A stretch of DNA of 64,000 nt, from positions 9,013,001-9,077,000 of the forward strand of contig NW_018343955.1 in the NCBI RefSeq assembly GCF_002099425.1, in the 5' to 3' direction. Both the position numbers and the translations under genes were made by a program. The DNA is from Phascolarctos cinereus. Its lineage: Eukaryota > Chordata > Mammalia > Diprotodontia > Phascolarctidae. Positions 44,315 to 54,229 of this stretch are shown piece after piece (the first letter of the stretch is position 1; each line of letters begins with the position of its first letter). A model generated the notes under the pieces. It did no database searches. It was not told where the DNA came from and was given only the letters and a program-made list of their open reading frames with translations.

Positions 44315-44425
44315 ACACCTCTGTGTTATCCTGTGTTGTCTTGGACAAGTCACTTCTTCACCTAAAATACGAGGAGCTTGGATGAGCTTCCGTTTCTTCC
44401 AGCTCTAATGTTATACGTCTCCATG
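44315..44425 (+). repeat. MIR-type SINE fragment with CR1-like tail
   Basis: 'gtcttggacaagtcacttct', 'cttggatgagcttccgtttc', 'ttccagctctaatgttatac'. Confidence 0.65.
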
Positions 44426-44427
44426 TA

Positions 44428-44429
<2 letters not shown>

Positions 44430-44477
<48 letters not shown>
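44430..44477 (+). repeat. (TG)n microsatellite
   Basis: About 23 TG units. Confidence 0.97.
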
Positions 44478-44480
<3 letters not shown>

Positions 44481-44559
44481 CAGATCAGACTATATGTATA
44501 ATATGTCATTCTCCTGGTAGTGCTTTGTTCTAGCTGTCATGCCAGCCCCATTCTTTTGC

Positions 44560-44910
44560 TTTGCTTTCTGGGCCTTGCAGAGTTGTACTCTCTGATATAA
44601 TTCTGCCTCACTTTGAGCTTCTTTGCATTGTCTGAACAACGCATTTGGCCATTAGCACACTCCATCTTGTACTTTTGATTATATTTTTATGCCTATGTCC
44701 TGTGTCCCCAGTTAGACTGTAACCTCTCTGAGGACAGGGACCATGCCATTTGCTTCTCTGAACATGTAGCACATACCAGGCATTTAGTACACATTGATTG
44801 AAGATGACAATGGCAACGTGATGGTAGGGTTGAAAATGCTTTGAGTTCCTTGAGGGGAGGGGTTGTTTTATGTTTGTACTTGTATCTCCAGCTCCTAGGA
44901 CTGGAGAGAA
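44560..44910 (+). repeat. L2 3' region with a second tail fragment
   Basis: First terminus: 'gttagactgtaacctctctg', 'aggacagggaccatgccatt', 'gcacataccaggcatttagt' (to about 44806). A second tail, 'tgagttccttgaggggaggg' and 'tatctccagctcctaggact', follows at 44843-44905. Confidence 0.75.
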
Positions 44911-44914
44911 GGCC

Positions 44915-45012
44915 TTGGAGTTCGGCAGAGCAGTGTTTAAGTCTTGCCTATGAGCCTGGCTAGCTATATGATCTTGGGCAAATCTAACTTCTCAATGCCT
45001 AAAAACATTGAA
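44915..45012 (+). repeat. MIR-type SINE fragment
   Basis: 'gccttggagttcggcagagc', 'tatgatcttgggcaaatcta', 'acttctcaatgcctaaaaac'. Confidence 0.6.
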
Positions 45013-45082
45013 TTTTTAAAGTTATGGACCTGTTGTTGAGTAGTGTTGTTAGAGGCAGTTTCCTGAATAAAATTCTCTATAC

Positions 45083-45262
45083 CAGTAGTTCTGGGGTTCG
45101 TGGGCTCAGAACTATTTCCATCATTATACTGAGACATTTTAATTTTGAATACTATAAATTTTGGTAGCTAGAATCCACATAAACAAAAGTACTTTGGGGG
45201 CATCATCAATAATTCTTAAGAGTGTAAAGGTGTCCTGAGACCCCAAAATTTGAGAATCACTG
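45083..45262. mobile_element. hAT-type non-autonomous DNA transposon (MER5A/Charlie-like)
   Basis: 180 bp with terminal inverted repeats: 'cagtagttct' at the left and 'tttgagaatcactg' at the right (reverse complement of CAGTGATTCTCAAA). Internal 'ctcagaactatttccatcat' and 'tgtcctgagaccccaaaatt' match MER5A-style sequence. An 8-bp flank, 'ctctatac', before the element resembles 'ccctatac' three bases beyond the right end (7 of 8), as expected for hAT. It has no coding capacity. Confidence 0.8.
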
Positions 45263-46700
45263 CTGCCCTATACCAACAAAATCAGGGCTCCTGACAAAAA
45301 TTCCCAGTCCAAATCCCCAATACCTGGGTAGGGGGAAGGCAAAAGAGAGGGAAGAAAGAGGAAAAAGAGGGGAAGAGGAAAAGAAAAAGAAAAGAGTGGT
45401 ATACATACATGTTTTCTATCTTTTGCTGCATGGGGGGAGACAATTTGTGAAACAAACAAAACTTGTCTTTGATGTCCCCAACTTGCTTTTTTTGGGTACT
45501 CTCTACTTTCTTAGTACTTAGGGCCTTGATGTTTCTTTCTCTCGTATTTCTTCCCTCTTGGTCCAATATATACCCCAAACCCTAGACAGGAGTTCCCTAC
45601 CTTCCCCCTGCTGCCTGTCATTAAAATTGGATCTTGTATCCTCTATTCATAAAACAGTTTGGAAGACTGATAATCAGCATTATGCCCTTCCAGAATCAGT
45701 GGTATTTTAGCAGAGGTTTGAACTTTAAACAAAATGGATGCCTCCTATCATGGCATTACAGATATGTCCCAGGGGAAATGAAGAAAATAGGGAAATATGG
45801 GTTGTAACAGAGACTCTTTTCCACTTCAAATCATCCCATGGTGGTGGTCCTCTACTTTGAATATGAGTGAGGCCAGCCCTACAAAATCCCTGTGTGGAGA
45901 ATGGAGTGATTGAAAGTATTTGAGTCTTGGATTTAGCCTCTAGTAAGGGGCAGGTGGCTGCCAGGGGAAGTCCCAGTAGTCAGAGCCAGAAGATGATACT
46001 CAAACTTGAGTGGACCCTGTTGGGTGGGGTAGGGGGAGGGTCAGTTTTCACAGCTTTCCAAGAATAAGACAGCTTTATCTGGGTGGGGGTAGAGAGTGCT
46101 GTTGAAACCATGGCAACAGTTGGGTGAGCTCTTAGGGCCAGGCTGTTTCTTCAGACTGCTTTGGGCTATTCCACTTAGACCCCTTTGAAAGGCTTGACCA
46201 AGTGCTTGGGAATTTGGGGGAGAGAGAGTTTTTAGAAACATTCTTTAAATTTTGCTTACATAGGTTACAGAATTATGCATCTCATTACCTCTGCCCAGGG
46301 CTCACTTGAAGAGTCGTGGATACATTTAAAAGATATAATGGTTACTAAATGCAGGGCCACAGAGGGTGTAGTAATCTAAGAATTATGAGCAAATATTAGC
46401 AGATTGAATGACGTCAGGCAACAGACATTGTGAATCTGTTTATGTAATTTGTGGTCAAGTCAAATGGGGGGTTTATTTTCAATAGTATAAAGCTTCTATC
46501 CTATAAAAACTTGCCTCAGGGTTAGCACTGTGATGAGAACTGGTAAAGTTAGACACAGTGCAAATATCAGTGCCTCTCTCTTAGACATCCAGTTGGAGGC
46601 ATTTTGCTCAATGCCAGGCTATAATTGCCTTCTGAAATCCACATGCTTTGGGTTGAATCCAGTTTATTCTACCTGCAAAATGTCCCCAAGGGATGGAATG
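45263..46700. other. Mostly unique sequence, no gene seen
   Basis: Includes a GA-rich tract (45325-45400) and slightly GC-richer DNA (45840-46220). Frames of 60-98 residues lack domains. Confidence 0.5.
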
Positions 46701-46704
46701 TCAA

Positions 46705-46935
46705 TATTTGGTGTAGTGAATAGGAGGTTGGCTTTGGAGTCCCAAAGATGTGGGTTCAAGTGCCATCTCTGATACTTTCATGCTGTGTGACCCTGGGCAA
46801 GTAATTTAAATTCTCAGTGCCCCCAGGCAACTCCCTAAGACTTTAAATTGCAGAAAAATTACTGATCTGATTTGGAAGAGTTTCCATATTAGGGGGGTTT
46901 CCAACAAATACCTTGATGTACTATCCTGACCTATA
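46705..46935 (+). repeat. tRNA-derived SINE, same subfamily as 28760
   Basis: 'gtagtgaataggaggttggc', 'gtgggttcaagtgccatctc', 'tgtgtgaccctgggcaagta', then 'cccccaggcaactccctaag' and 'actttaaattgcagaaaaat'. The tail block order matches 28860-28950. Confidence 0.82.
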
Positions 46936-46999
46936 ATTTCACTGGGGGAGGGAGAATACCCTTCACCAAAGTAAGCTGCAACCTCTTTACATCTTTTGT

Positions 47000-47085
47000 T
47001 GTAGAAAGCTGCCTCTCAGAGAGGTTAAGTGATTTGTCCAAGGTCACACAACTAGGAAGTAACAGGTGTGAGGTTTGGCAAAAAG
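47000..47085 (-). repeat. MIR-type SINE fragment
   Basis: 'gagaggttaagtgatttgtc', 'caaggtcacacaactaggaa'. Confidence 0.75.
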
Positions 47086-47579
47086 TCCAATTGCTATGTT
47101 TCAGTTTCTGCTAGTGCCAGGTTGCCTCTAAATTATGAAACAATATGAGTTTAATATTTGTAAAAACCTGGCATTTTTTTATTGAGAAGTCTGGAATGAA
47201 TTATTCTGGGGGAATTCTTGCAATGAGAAAGAGAGTATTTTAGCCCAGAGGCATTTTCAGCATAATGCAAAAAGATGCCAATATCATCAGACTCATTTCT
47301 GCCCCTAGTGAGACTTCATTTAGTGATTGTACCTTTTTTCTTTACTCATTAATTGAATAAATATTTCTAATCCTGGACTGAACTATTGCACAAAATTGAG
47401 AGACTTAGCAATGTGCCCATTTGTTTTCAAATGGTCTAAAAAGAAAACAAAAGCAGTCATGTCTTTAATTTAGCACCAGAAGCAGAGGGGGGGGGGATTA
47501 TTTGTTGTTACGCTATATAAGGTATATATGTTGTACACACAAAATATCATTTGCTATCTCTTCTTTTATGGGTGTCTGA
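47086..47579. other. Unique sequence, no gene seen
   Basis: AT-rich. A run of ten G (47488-47497) is the only notable simple sequence. Confidence 0.5.
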
Positions 47580-47662
47580 AGACCCTAATAGTAATAGCTT
47601 CCATTATATAGTGGGCTGTTTTACAAAGCTCTTTACATAGAGGAACTCATTTTAGGCCTCTC
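47580..47662 (-). repeat. MON1/THER-type SINE fragment cut off by the LTR-like repeat
   Basis: 'taatagcttccattatatag' and 'ttttacaaagctctttacat' match the reverse MON1 tail. The expected remainder is absent and the LTR-like repeat starts immediately. Confidence 0.6.
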
Positions 47663-47666
47663 TGGT

Positions 47667-48128
47667 GTAACCCTAGTCCCAAAGTCCATTGGTATGAGAC
47701 TCTCTCCTTTCTGGTGGAGATCATGCCCTGCAGAGTGGAATAGTGGGAGGGGGAGAGAAGAGAGATGTTCATTTCTCACTGAGTCCCCTTTGAGTCTCTT
47801 CAAGCTCCAGATGTTCAAGCTTTGAGTTACTTCTGATACTTGTGATTTCCTGCTTTGAGAGGGAAGATGGATGAGGCCAATCCCGATTCAGGCTGCTGAA
47901 GGAAAAGATTCTGGGATGACATGAGAGGAACCGGAGGTCTCCATCATGTTCCTAAGCCCAACTTGCTAGACTAGAGACTTTGTGGAACTACCTCTTGGGT
48001 GAGATCTAGGACAAACTCTCTTTCTCTCTGGCTTTGGATAAATGGGTTTTCTCGTTTAAGTTCCATTTGTGTTCATTGTGGAATTGGTATTGGGAGTGTG
48101 GTTACACTGGTGAGAGAAACAGGGGCAT
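47667..48128 (+). mobile_element. LTR-like repeat, copy 2 (probable solo LTR of an old endogenous retrovirus)
   Basis: Shares blocks in the same order with 25946-26480: 'gtcccaaagtccattggtat', 'gagactctctcctttctggt', 'caggctgctgaaggaaaaga', 'ggtctccatcatgttcctaa', 'gactagagactttgtggaac', 'gataaatgggttttctcg', 'gttcattgtggaattggtat'. It starts TGTAA and ends near 'aacaggggca', fitting TG...CA termini. There is no internal viral region. It is diverged from copy 1, hence old. Family unknown to me. Confidence 0.5.
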
Positions 48129-48393
48129 TATATTTTTTTTTTTGAGCATTGCAGTTATTCATTTCAACCAACATTTTTCTGAGCTATGGTCATTACTTGA
48201 CAATAAGCCATTTTCAGCCTAGCCTTTAATCAACAAATATGCTGGCTATGAGCTCCACCATCTTTTTTATTAGCTACAACTCCAAAGCACAAGTCAACAC
48301 TAACAAGTATGGAGAAAACAAGACAAAACAAAACAAAAAACAGAAAGAAAATTGCACATAAAAAGTAAATTTTTATTACCTATAGTTGCTTTT
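48129..48393. other. Unassigned, A-rich at the end
   Basis: Nothing recognised. A-rich sequence with (AAAAC)n units at 48315-48345. Confidence 0.4.
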
Positions 48394-48552
48394 ATTTTTT
48401 ATTTTTTTTTTTGCCTAGGCAATCAGGGTTAAATGACTTGCCCAAGGTCACACAGCTAGTAAGTGTTAAGTATCTGAGGCTGGATTTGAACTCAGGTCCT
48501 CCAGACCCCAAGCCAGAGCTCTATTCACTATGTCACCTCGTGCTGCCTCTAT
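48394..48552 (-). mobile_element. WSINE1-type short SINE
   Basis: Poly(T) start, 'gcctaggcaatcagggttaa', 'cacacagctagtaagtgtta', 'gatttgaactcaggtcctcc', head at 'cacctcgtgctgcc'. Flanked by 'tatagttgctttta' (about 48380) and 'tataggttgctttta' (about 48552), a target duplication differing by one base. Confidence 0.9.
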
Positions 48553-48659
48553 AGGTTGCTTTTAAAATAGGTATATACTGAACTCAACATGTGCATTCTA
48601 AAGTTTCCTTGCTTGTTTATCTCTCTGGAATTTCTTCTGATCTCTTCTGTGCATTATTT

Positions 48660-48830
48660 TTTTAATGCTCCATTGACTCTCTTTTTGTTCCTTCCTATTT
48701 TTTTAACATCTATTTATTGCTATTTCCTCTCTTACTCCCAAATCCCCTTTTCTATGAAAACAACAACAACAGCAACAACCTGACAAGTAACAAGTAAGCA
48801 TAGTTAAGCAAAACAAATCTCTAATTTATA
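48660..48830 (-). repeat. Probable L1 3' UTR fragment
   Basis: Reverse motif 'gcatagttaagcaaaacaaa' preceded by a short (CAA)n tract resembles the 3' region of the older L1 type at the start of the window. Confidence 0.45.
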
Positions 48831-48894
48831 TTTATTTTATTAGCAGTAGTTTGGAGCCTTTTCATTTCACAAAATCTGTTTCTCTGCTATTTCT

Positions 48895-49025
48895 ATCTAT
48901 TGTTCCTAGCTGTTCCATCTGGGCCGAGCAAAATAAATAATCCTTCCTCTAGGTAACAAATAATTTGAAGGAAGCAATCATATCCCATCTAATTCTTCTT
49001 TTCTTCAGGCTAAATAAGTTAATTA
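48895..49025 (-). repeat. CR1/L3 LINE fragment
   Basis: 'ccatctgggccgagcaaaat', 'aagcaatcatatcccatcta', 'tcttttcttcaggctaaata', the antisense of the CR1/L3 coding-end region. Confidence 0.75.
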
Positions 49026-49489
49026 AAGTTAACTTGATTTTTTAAAGTTCATGTTTTTTGAATCAATGAAAGCTTGTCATGAAAGCTTGTCATCTCTTCT
49101 TTCTACTTCTCTTCCTCGAATCCCGGTTCAGTCAGCAAATGGCATGTTGAAAGGGCTGCTGAGGTATTCAAAAAGGCCTGTCACTGATGGTCTCTGTGCT
49201 TCATTCAGTTATGGGGGATCTCAGTGACTCCTTCAATAATGGTATATATTTTCATGTTTATCCCTCATCCTAGGCTGGACCTGAATCAGAAATGTCTCCT
49301 CCATGAATTCAGCCAAAGGAGCTCCCTTCCCTAACTTACCCACTGGGATCCACCAGCCAAGACTCCAAGTACCCCAAAATCAGGACATCATAGTCTTATC
49401 TTTTTGCTAGAAGAGTGATTTGAAATTCTCTGCTAACTTCAGAACAGTTTATAAAATGATGAAAATGAAAGATTATGAAGTGTTATAAA
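49026..49489. other. Unique sequence, no gene seen
   Basis: Contains a 15-bp tandem duplication, 'gaaagcttgtcat' twice (49069-49094). Nothing else recognised. Confidence 0.5.
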
Positions 49490-49650
49490 ATGAATATTGG
49501 ACTTGGGAATCTAATTGTTTAGAGAGTTTTAGGTTCTGATCTGGCCGTGAAGTGGCTATACAATAATGAAGAAGTTACCTATCCTGTCTGGATTTCATTA
49601 CCTGATCTGTAAAATAAAAAGGTGTGACTAGATTAAAGCTATGTAACATG
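49490..49650 (+). repeat. Decayed MIR-type SINE
   Basis: 'ttaggttctgatctggccgt', 'cctgatctgtaaaataaaaa', 'ggtgtgactagattaaagct' in MIR order. Confidence 0.5.
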
Positions 49651-50494
49651 AAACCCATTCACCATGTGCATCCTACCTGATTATAGCACACAGCCAACCT
49701 GAGAATTGTTGTAAAAAAGAGTTTTGCTTAATTAACTAGTGGTCACTCATACATAACAGTAAGGCCTAACCACTAGCAATATCTAACTAACTATTATAGC
49801 CAGGTATCTTGAACTCAGATCAATTAGTAACTATAATTTAAATGGAGTATTTGAGTAATTTGAATGGAATGAAACTCATTATGTAATTGAACTCATACAG
49901 ATGTGCAATCTGGATTTTTCATCATGTGGCCCACTATTTAAAAAAACTTGGCCCCAGACTAGGTCTTCCCTCAGAGCCTTTCTAGCTCTAAAATGTTACA
50001 GCATTATAATTTATGGACCATTTATAATGATTATATATTAATATACATATAAACAGTCTAATTTATAATATTGTATAATTTATGATTAAAGTGCCGAGAA
50101 CTTGCGATGACACCCAAGATGTAACCTTTGGCCCAGGGGGATCCCTCCCACAAGAAGACTCCTCCTCTGGATTCACACAGACTGCCTTCATTTTGAGGGC
50201 TCCTGATCCCAAGGGAGCGGAAGAGGTCGGGCTTTATTTTGCTCTCTGGCTTGTTGCATTTACCAAAGTGACTCCAGACCAATCTGTCAAGCAAAGCTTA
50301 GGTATAGTTCATATCTGTGCTCTCCCTCCCAAAGAGGGTCATATGATCCTTTCTATGAATGGCACTCACTATAGGATGTGAGTATTGGACATAGAATGAT
50401 ATAAAGGTTATTTTTTTCCACCAATGCAAATGCCTTAAACACAAAAGAGATTAAAATGATGTGTAAAGAAATATAGAAATGTGAGAGATGTTAC
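49651..50494. other. Unassigned; GC-richer block at 50090-50360
   Basis: AT-rich sequence then a GC-richer block with a 99-residue plus frame (50082-50381) of no recognised domain. On the minus strand the block has 'gcaaaataaagcccgacctc', a polyadenylation-type hexamer followed by C-rich sequence as in an LTR end. This is only a hint that it may be a fragment of an old LTR fossil. Confidence 0.3.
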
Positions 50495-50695
50495 CTGGTA
50501 TGGGGGAAAGAGCACTATCTCTGGAGGCAGATGACCTGGGTTCAAATCTCATCTCCAATACTACCTATCTGTATGACCTCAGGTAAGTGACTGAATCTGT
50601 CTAGGCCCCAGAGGGCCTCATCTATAAAATGAGGAGATTGGATTAGATTGCCACTGAGTTCCCTCCCAGCTTTAGAGCTATGATCCTAAGTGAGG
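50495..50695 (+). repeat. MIR-type SINE with CR1-like tail
   Basis: 'gggggaaagagcactatctc', 'gacctgggttcaaatctcat', 'aatgaggagattggattaga', 'ttccctcccagctttagagc'. Confidence 0.85.
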
Positions 50696-50966
50696 ATTAG
50701 CAACTGTAAATGCAGGAACACAGGAAAGTGGAAGGACCAATTAAGATCCAAATAATGAAGACCTATCATAAGAGTAATAACCCACAAATACCCAGGTTTC
50801 ATACTCTGCAAAAGGCAAAACTAAAGAAATTATTTAGTTCATATGTGGGAAAAACATTAAAAGAGCCAAAAAACGTCATCTATATCTAGGCAACAAAGTA
50901 AAAGAAATACATTATAGATAAGCATTTGTCAAGATATTCTTACAGCCTGGTTGGGAAAAGGATATA
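50696..50966. other. Unassigned sequence
   Basis: Nothing recognised. Confidence 0.4.
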
Positions 50967-51043
50967 CAGGGTGTCCTGAAAGTGTTCATACAATATAAAA
51001 CTATTAAAGCTTAAAACTGTCCTAAGACTTTTGGGACACCTTA
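50967..51043. mobile_element. Tc1/mariner-type MITE
   Basis: A 77-bp element with terminal inverted repeats: left 'cagggtgtcctgaaagtgtt', right reverse complement 'taaggtgtcccaaaagtctt'. The centre 'aaaactattaaagcttaaaa' is AT-rich. It is bordered by TA on both sides (50965-50966 and 51044-51045), the mariner target duplication. No coding capacity; it would need a mariner transposase in trans. Comparable in size and design to MADE1, but with a different TIR. Confidence 0.85.
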
Positions 51044-51045
51044 TA

Positions 51046-51395
51046 CACTTACAAAGTTAAGAAGTAATATAGGACAGTATAACAATCTAAGTCATATCAC
51101 AAGTTGTATTTGATTAATTTCCAAATGTAGAAATAAGAAGCTATGGGGAGTTGGAAGGGGTCATTATATGCTATAGGATCTGCCAGGGCATCACAGAGGA
51201 GTAATGGCAAATGTTGATGGTTTATACTGCTGCCATGTTGCCAACGTGACAAGGACTGTCCCATGGATCATGGTCGGAATTGCCCGTCCTGGTTTCTGTT
51301 AACCATGTGCTAGCTTTAGGGTCTGCTTTCAGCTAACTTGTCTTCTTACACTCAGAAGACAACTAGCTGTTCTGCTCAGATCATGGTCATAGGTA
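51046..51395. other. Unique sequence, no gene seen
   Basis: No repeat recognised. Confidence 0.45.
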
Positions 51396-51399
51396 ATGC

Positions 51400-51900
51400 T
51401 ATTATATTGCAGGTGTGGACCTATTCACTTATATGAAACCCAGCTTCCTGCCTCTCTCTTCTTCACACCCACTTGGTTTGAATCCCAGGATGCGAATATT
51501 GGCCTATTTACTAGAACTGTGCTTCCTGTCTATTCCTTCCTGTTTGGTTTGTACCCTTCCCTGGGGGCTAGTATTGGCTTACTTGGGTTGCCATTGCCAA
51601 ATAATTCAACTAGTGGCTAGCCTACTGGTGATGAGCCTCTCCACAGTTAGCTAGGCTGGTCCTTAAATAGCAAGCACAGTCTGTTACAGGGGCAGACCTC
51701 AAAGCTTTCCCAGCCTGGAAGAAACTGCCAGAGCTCATGATTCATTGACAGAGCCTTCAGGAACACAGGGTCACCTCTATGCTGGGACAAGGCATCTAAG
51801 GAGGACTTTCTATTTCCTCTTACTTGGTTTGGATCTTCTAACGAAAAAATCTTAGCCTACTTACTCAGACTTCAAGCCCCTGTTGTCATAGACTACTCAG
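51400..51900. repeat. Possible degenerate minisatellite, about 75-85 bp period
   Basis: The motif 'cttggtttg' recurs at about 51473, 51542 and 51824. The motif 'ggcctattta'/'ggcttacttg'/'agcctactta' recurs at 51501, 51576 and 51854. Spacings of 84 and 75 bp and about 278 bp (three to four periods) suggest decayed tandem units. Two overlapping 74-79 residue frames here are probably by-products. Confidence 0.4.
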
Positions 51901-52274
51901 GCTGGGAATGCAGCCATACCCAATGGACTAATGGTACTTCTGTTTATTTCTCATGTTTACTGATTTTGTGGCCTTGACTCCCTACTTGCCTAGTACATAC
52001 CGAGGGGCCTCCAACTAGCCAAGGCTCTTGGTCCTGATCACTCCTGTCTATCCCACTTAAAAACATCTGTATAGAAAGTGAAAAATTAATTCAATTATAT
52101 TGAATGCATTTATTTTTGTCTATAAGACACAAAATAATGGAGAGATAGATATTTGGCTATGCCAACATTGTGTACACAAAGCCCAAGTTTTTGATTCTAT
52201 AGTGTCAAGTGGTAAATCAAATTCAATGAATTTAAAGTGCACTAAATTCAACACAGTGTCATAGTTGAGATAAT
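51901..52274. other. Unique sequence, no gene seen
   Basis: Nothing recognised. Confidence 0.45.
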
Positions 52275-52430
52275 AGGTTATAGGATCATAGAAGGTGAAA
52301 GTTGAAAGAGACCTTAAGGGGCATCCAGTCCAACCTGCTCATTTCATAGTTGAGATAAGTGAGGCCCAGAAAAGTGAAATGACTTGTTTATGGTGACAGA
52401 GACCACAAATAACAGTCATAGAGAATAGAA
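52275..52430 (-). repeat. MIR-type SINE
   Basis: 'gggcatccagtccaacctgc', 'gataagtgaggcccagaaaa', 'gtgaaatgacttgtttatgg'. Confidence 0.75.
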
Positions 52431-52542
52431 GTTTCTTCCCTTAAATTGTGAGAATCCTCCCTTAGTCTAAAGAAACATTTAAAATCAGCGTCATTGGTAT
52501 TTTTTATATCCTTCCCATAGTTAGGATGGGAATACAGAATAA

Positions 52543-52726
52543 TCACTAACATTCATAAAGTACTTAAAGGTTTTCAAAGCACTTTGCATAATTATCTAAC
52601 TTTATCCTCACAACCAACCAGAAAAGCAGGTGCTATTATTTCCTCCATTTTATAGCTGGGCAAAATGAGATTAAATGACTTGGCCAGGATCACTCAGTTA
52701 GAAAGTATTTGAGGCAGGTGTGGTGG
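52543..52726 (-). repeat. MON1/THER-type CORE-SINE
   Basis: 'tcactaacattcataaagta', 'aaagcactttgcataattat', 'aggtgctattatttcctcca', 'aaatgacttggccaggatca'. Confidence 0.85.
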
Positions 52727-53106
52727 CTGGGGAAGGAATTTTTAAAATTGCCAATCAATTCATCAATGTAGTATTTTGGCAGCACCAATAAAACTCCTTG
52801 ATGGAGTATTTTTCTAAATTAATCCCAAATATCAAAAAATCTGCCTTCCCAATGCTTGCAATCTTATGATAGAGATGATACATGGATGACAGGCTCATGT
52901 AGGGTAGGACAACAAAAGGATACCAAAATCCAACTTCAAACTAAGGTTTTTATATGAATGCTATTAGCAATCAATATTATAATTTAGGAAGTCCTGAAGA
53001 ATGATAGAGATAGGTTTCCTCACCTAGGGCTGGAATTGGACAGCCTGTTGCAGTCCTGGATAAAATGAGATACTCTCTCCCCAAACAGTAAGATCTAAAA
53101 TTACTT
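52727..53106. other. Unique sequence, no gene seen
   Basis: Nothing recognised. Confidence 0.45.
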
Positions 53107-53732
53107 TGTGGCAAGGTGGCAGATTAGAGGCAACCCAACTGAACTCTCTTAACATTCTACTTCAAACAACTTTAAAATAATGCCTCATATCAAATTTTGG
53201 AGCAACAGAACCAACAAAAAGTCATGGTGAAACATTTTTCCAGCAGAAGAAAACAAGCAATTAGCAGGACAAGGGGTGGATGCCTGTCCAGAAGCCAGAT
53301 ACTTGGTGTCAGGAACAGCTGCTACAGCAGCATCTTTAGGAGCTCTCGACCAAGAGATGGTTAGGGAGAGGTGGGGAGAGATAACTGGTCAGAAAGAGAT
53401 CACAGAAAACCCTTTCCTGGCACTGGGTATAGCAAGCACTGGTTGACAACTCTATCTGCCATACACAGTTCTGCTCAGGGCTGGTCACAAGGTAGCAGGG
53501 GCCCTGGTCACAATTCCAAGGCAAAGAGAGTTCTAGTGCTTGTGGATTCAGGGGACCAGGGACCCTTCCTAAGTAACGACCAGGAAAGCAGTGACCACAC
53601 CTTTCCAGGATCACATCACCTTGGAAACACCAAAAACTTTCAGACCCCCAGAGCTAGCACTGAAAACAGCAGCAAAAAAAAAAAAAAGCAAAAGCCTGAA
53701 GTTTGGCACAGCGTCTCCCCGCTCCCAAATAT

Positions 53733-53978
53733 TGTTGTTGTTGTTCAGTCATTTTCAATCATGTCAACTCATTGTCACCCTATTTGGTGCTTTCTTGGCA
53801 AAAATACTGGAGTGGTTTACCATTTTCTTCTCCAGCTCATTTTATAGATGAAGAAACTGAGGCAAACAGGGTTAAATGACTTGCCCAGGGTCATATAGCT
53901 AGTAAGTGTTGGAGGCCATCAGGTTTTCCTGACTCCAGGCCTGGTGCTCTATCCACTGTGTCACCTAGCAGTCCATAC
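53733..53978 (-). mobile_element. MAR1-type SINE inside L1 copy D
   Basis: (GTT)n start, 'tttggtgctttcttggcaaa', 'gaagaaactgaggcaaacag', 'gacttgcccagggtcatata', 'gtgctctatccactgtgtca'. Younger than copy D. Confidence 0.9.
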
Positions 53979-54229
53979 TGCCAGATGAGTACAGCTCAAC
54001 TTTAACATAAAGTTTAAAGTCAAGAAATAAGCTGGAAAAACGAGCAAACAACAACAATAACAAAGAGTTTGACCATTAAAAAACCCCAACAAAACAACAC
54101 TACTATGGTGGCAGGGAAGGCCTAGACATAAACTCAGACGATGACAATGAGAAAACAGTTACAAACAAAACCTCAAAGAAAATGCTAATTGGATCTAAAC
54201 CCAACAAGAATTTCTGGAAGACTTAAAGA

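Noticed and set aside
50082-50381. 99-residue plus frame in GC-richer DNA as a host exon
   Set aside because: No recognisable domain, no clear splice sites, and a plausible LTR-fossil alternative. Kept only as an unassigned block.
53371-53847. 158-residue plus-strand open frame
   Set aside because: It lies in the 5' UTR of L1 copy D and runs into the inserted SINE. No domain, and composition follows the repeat.
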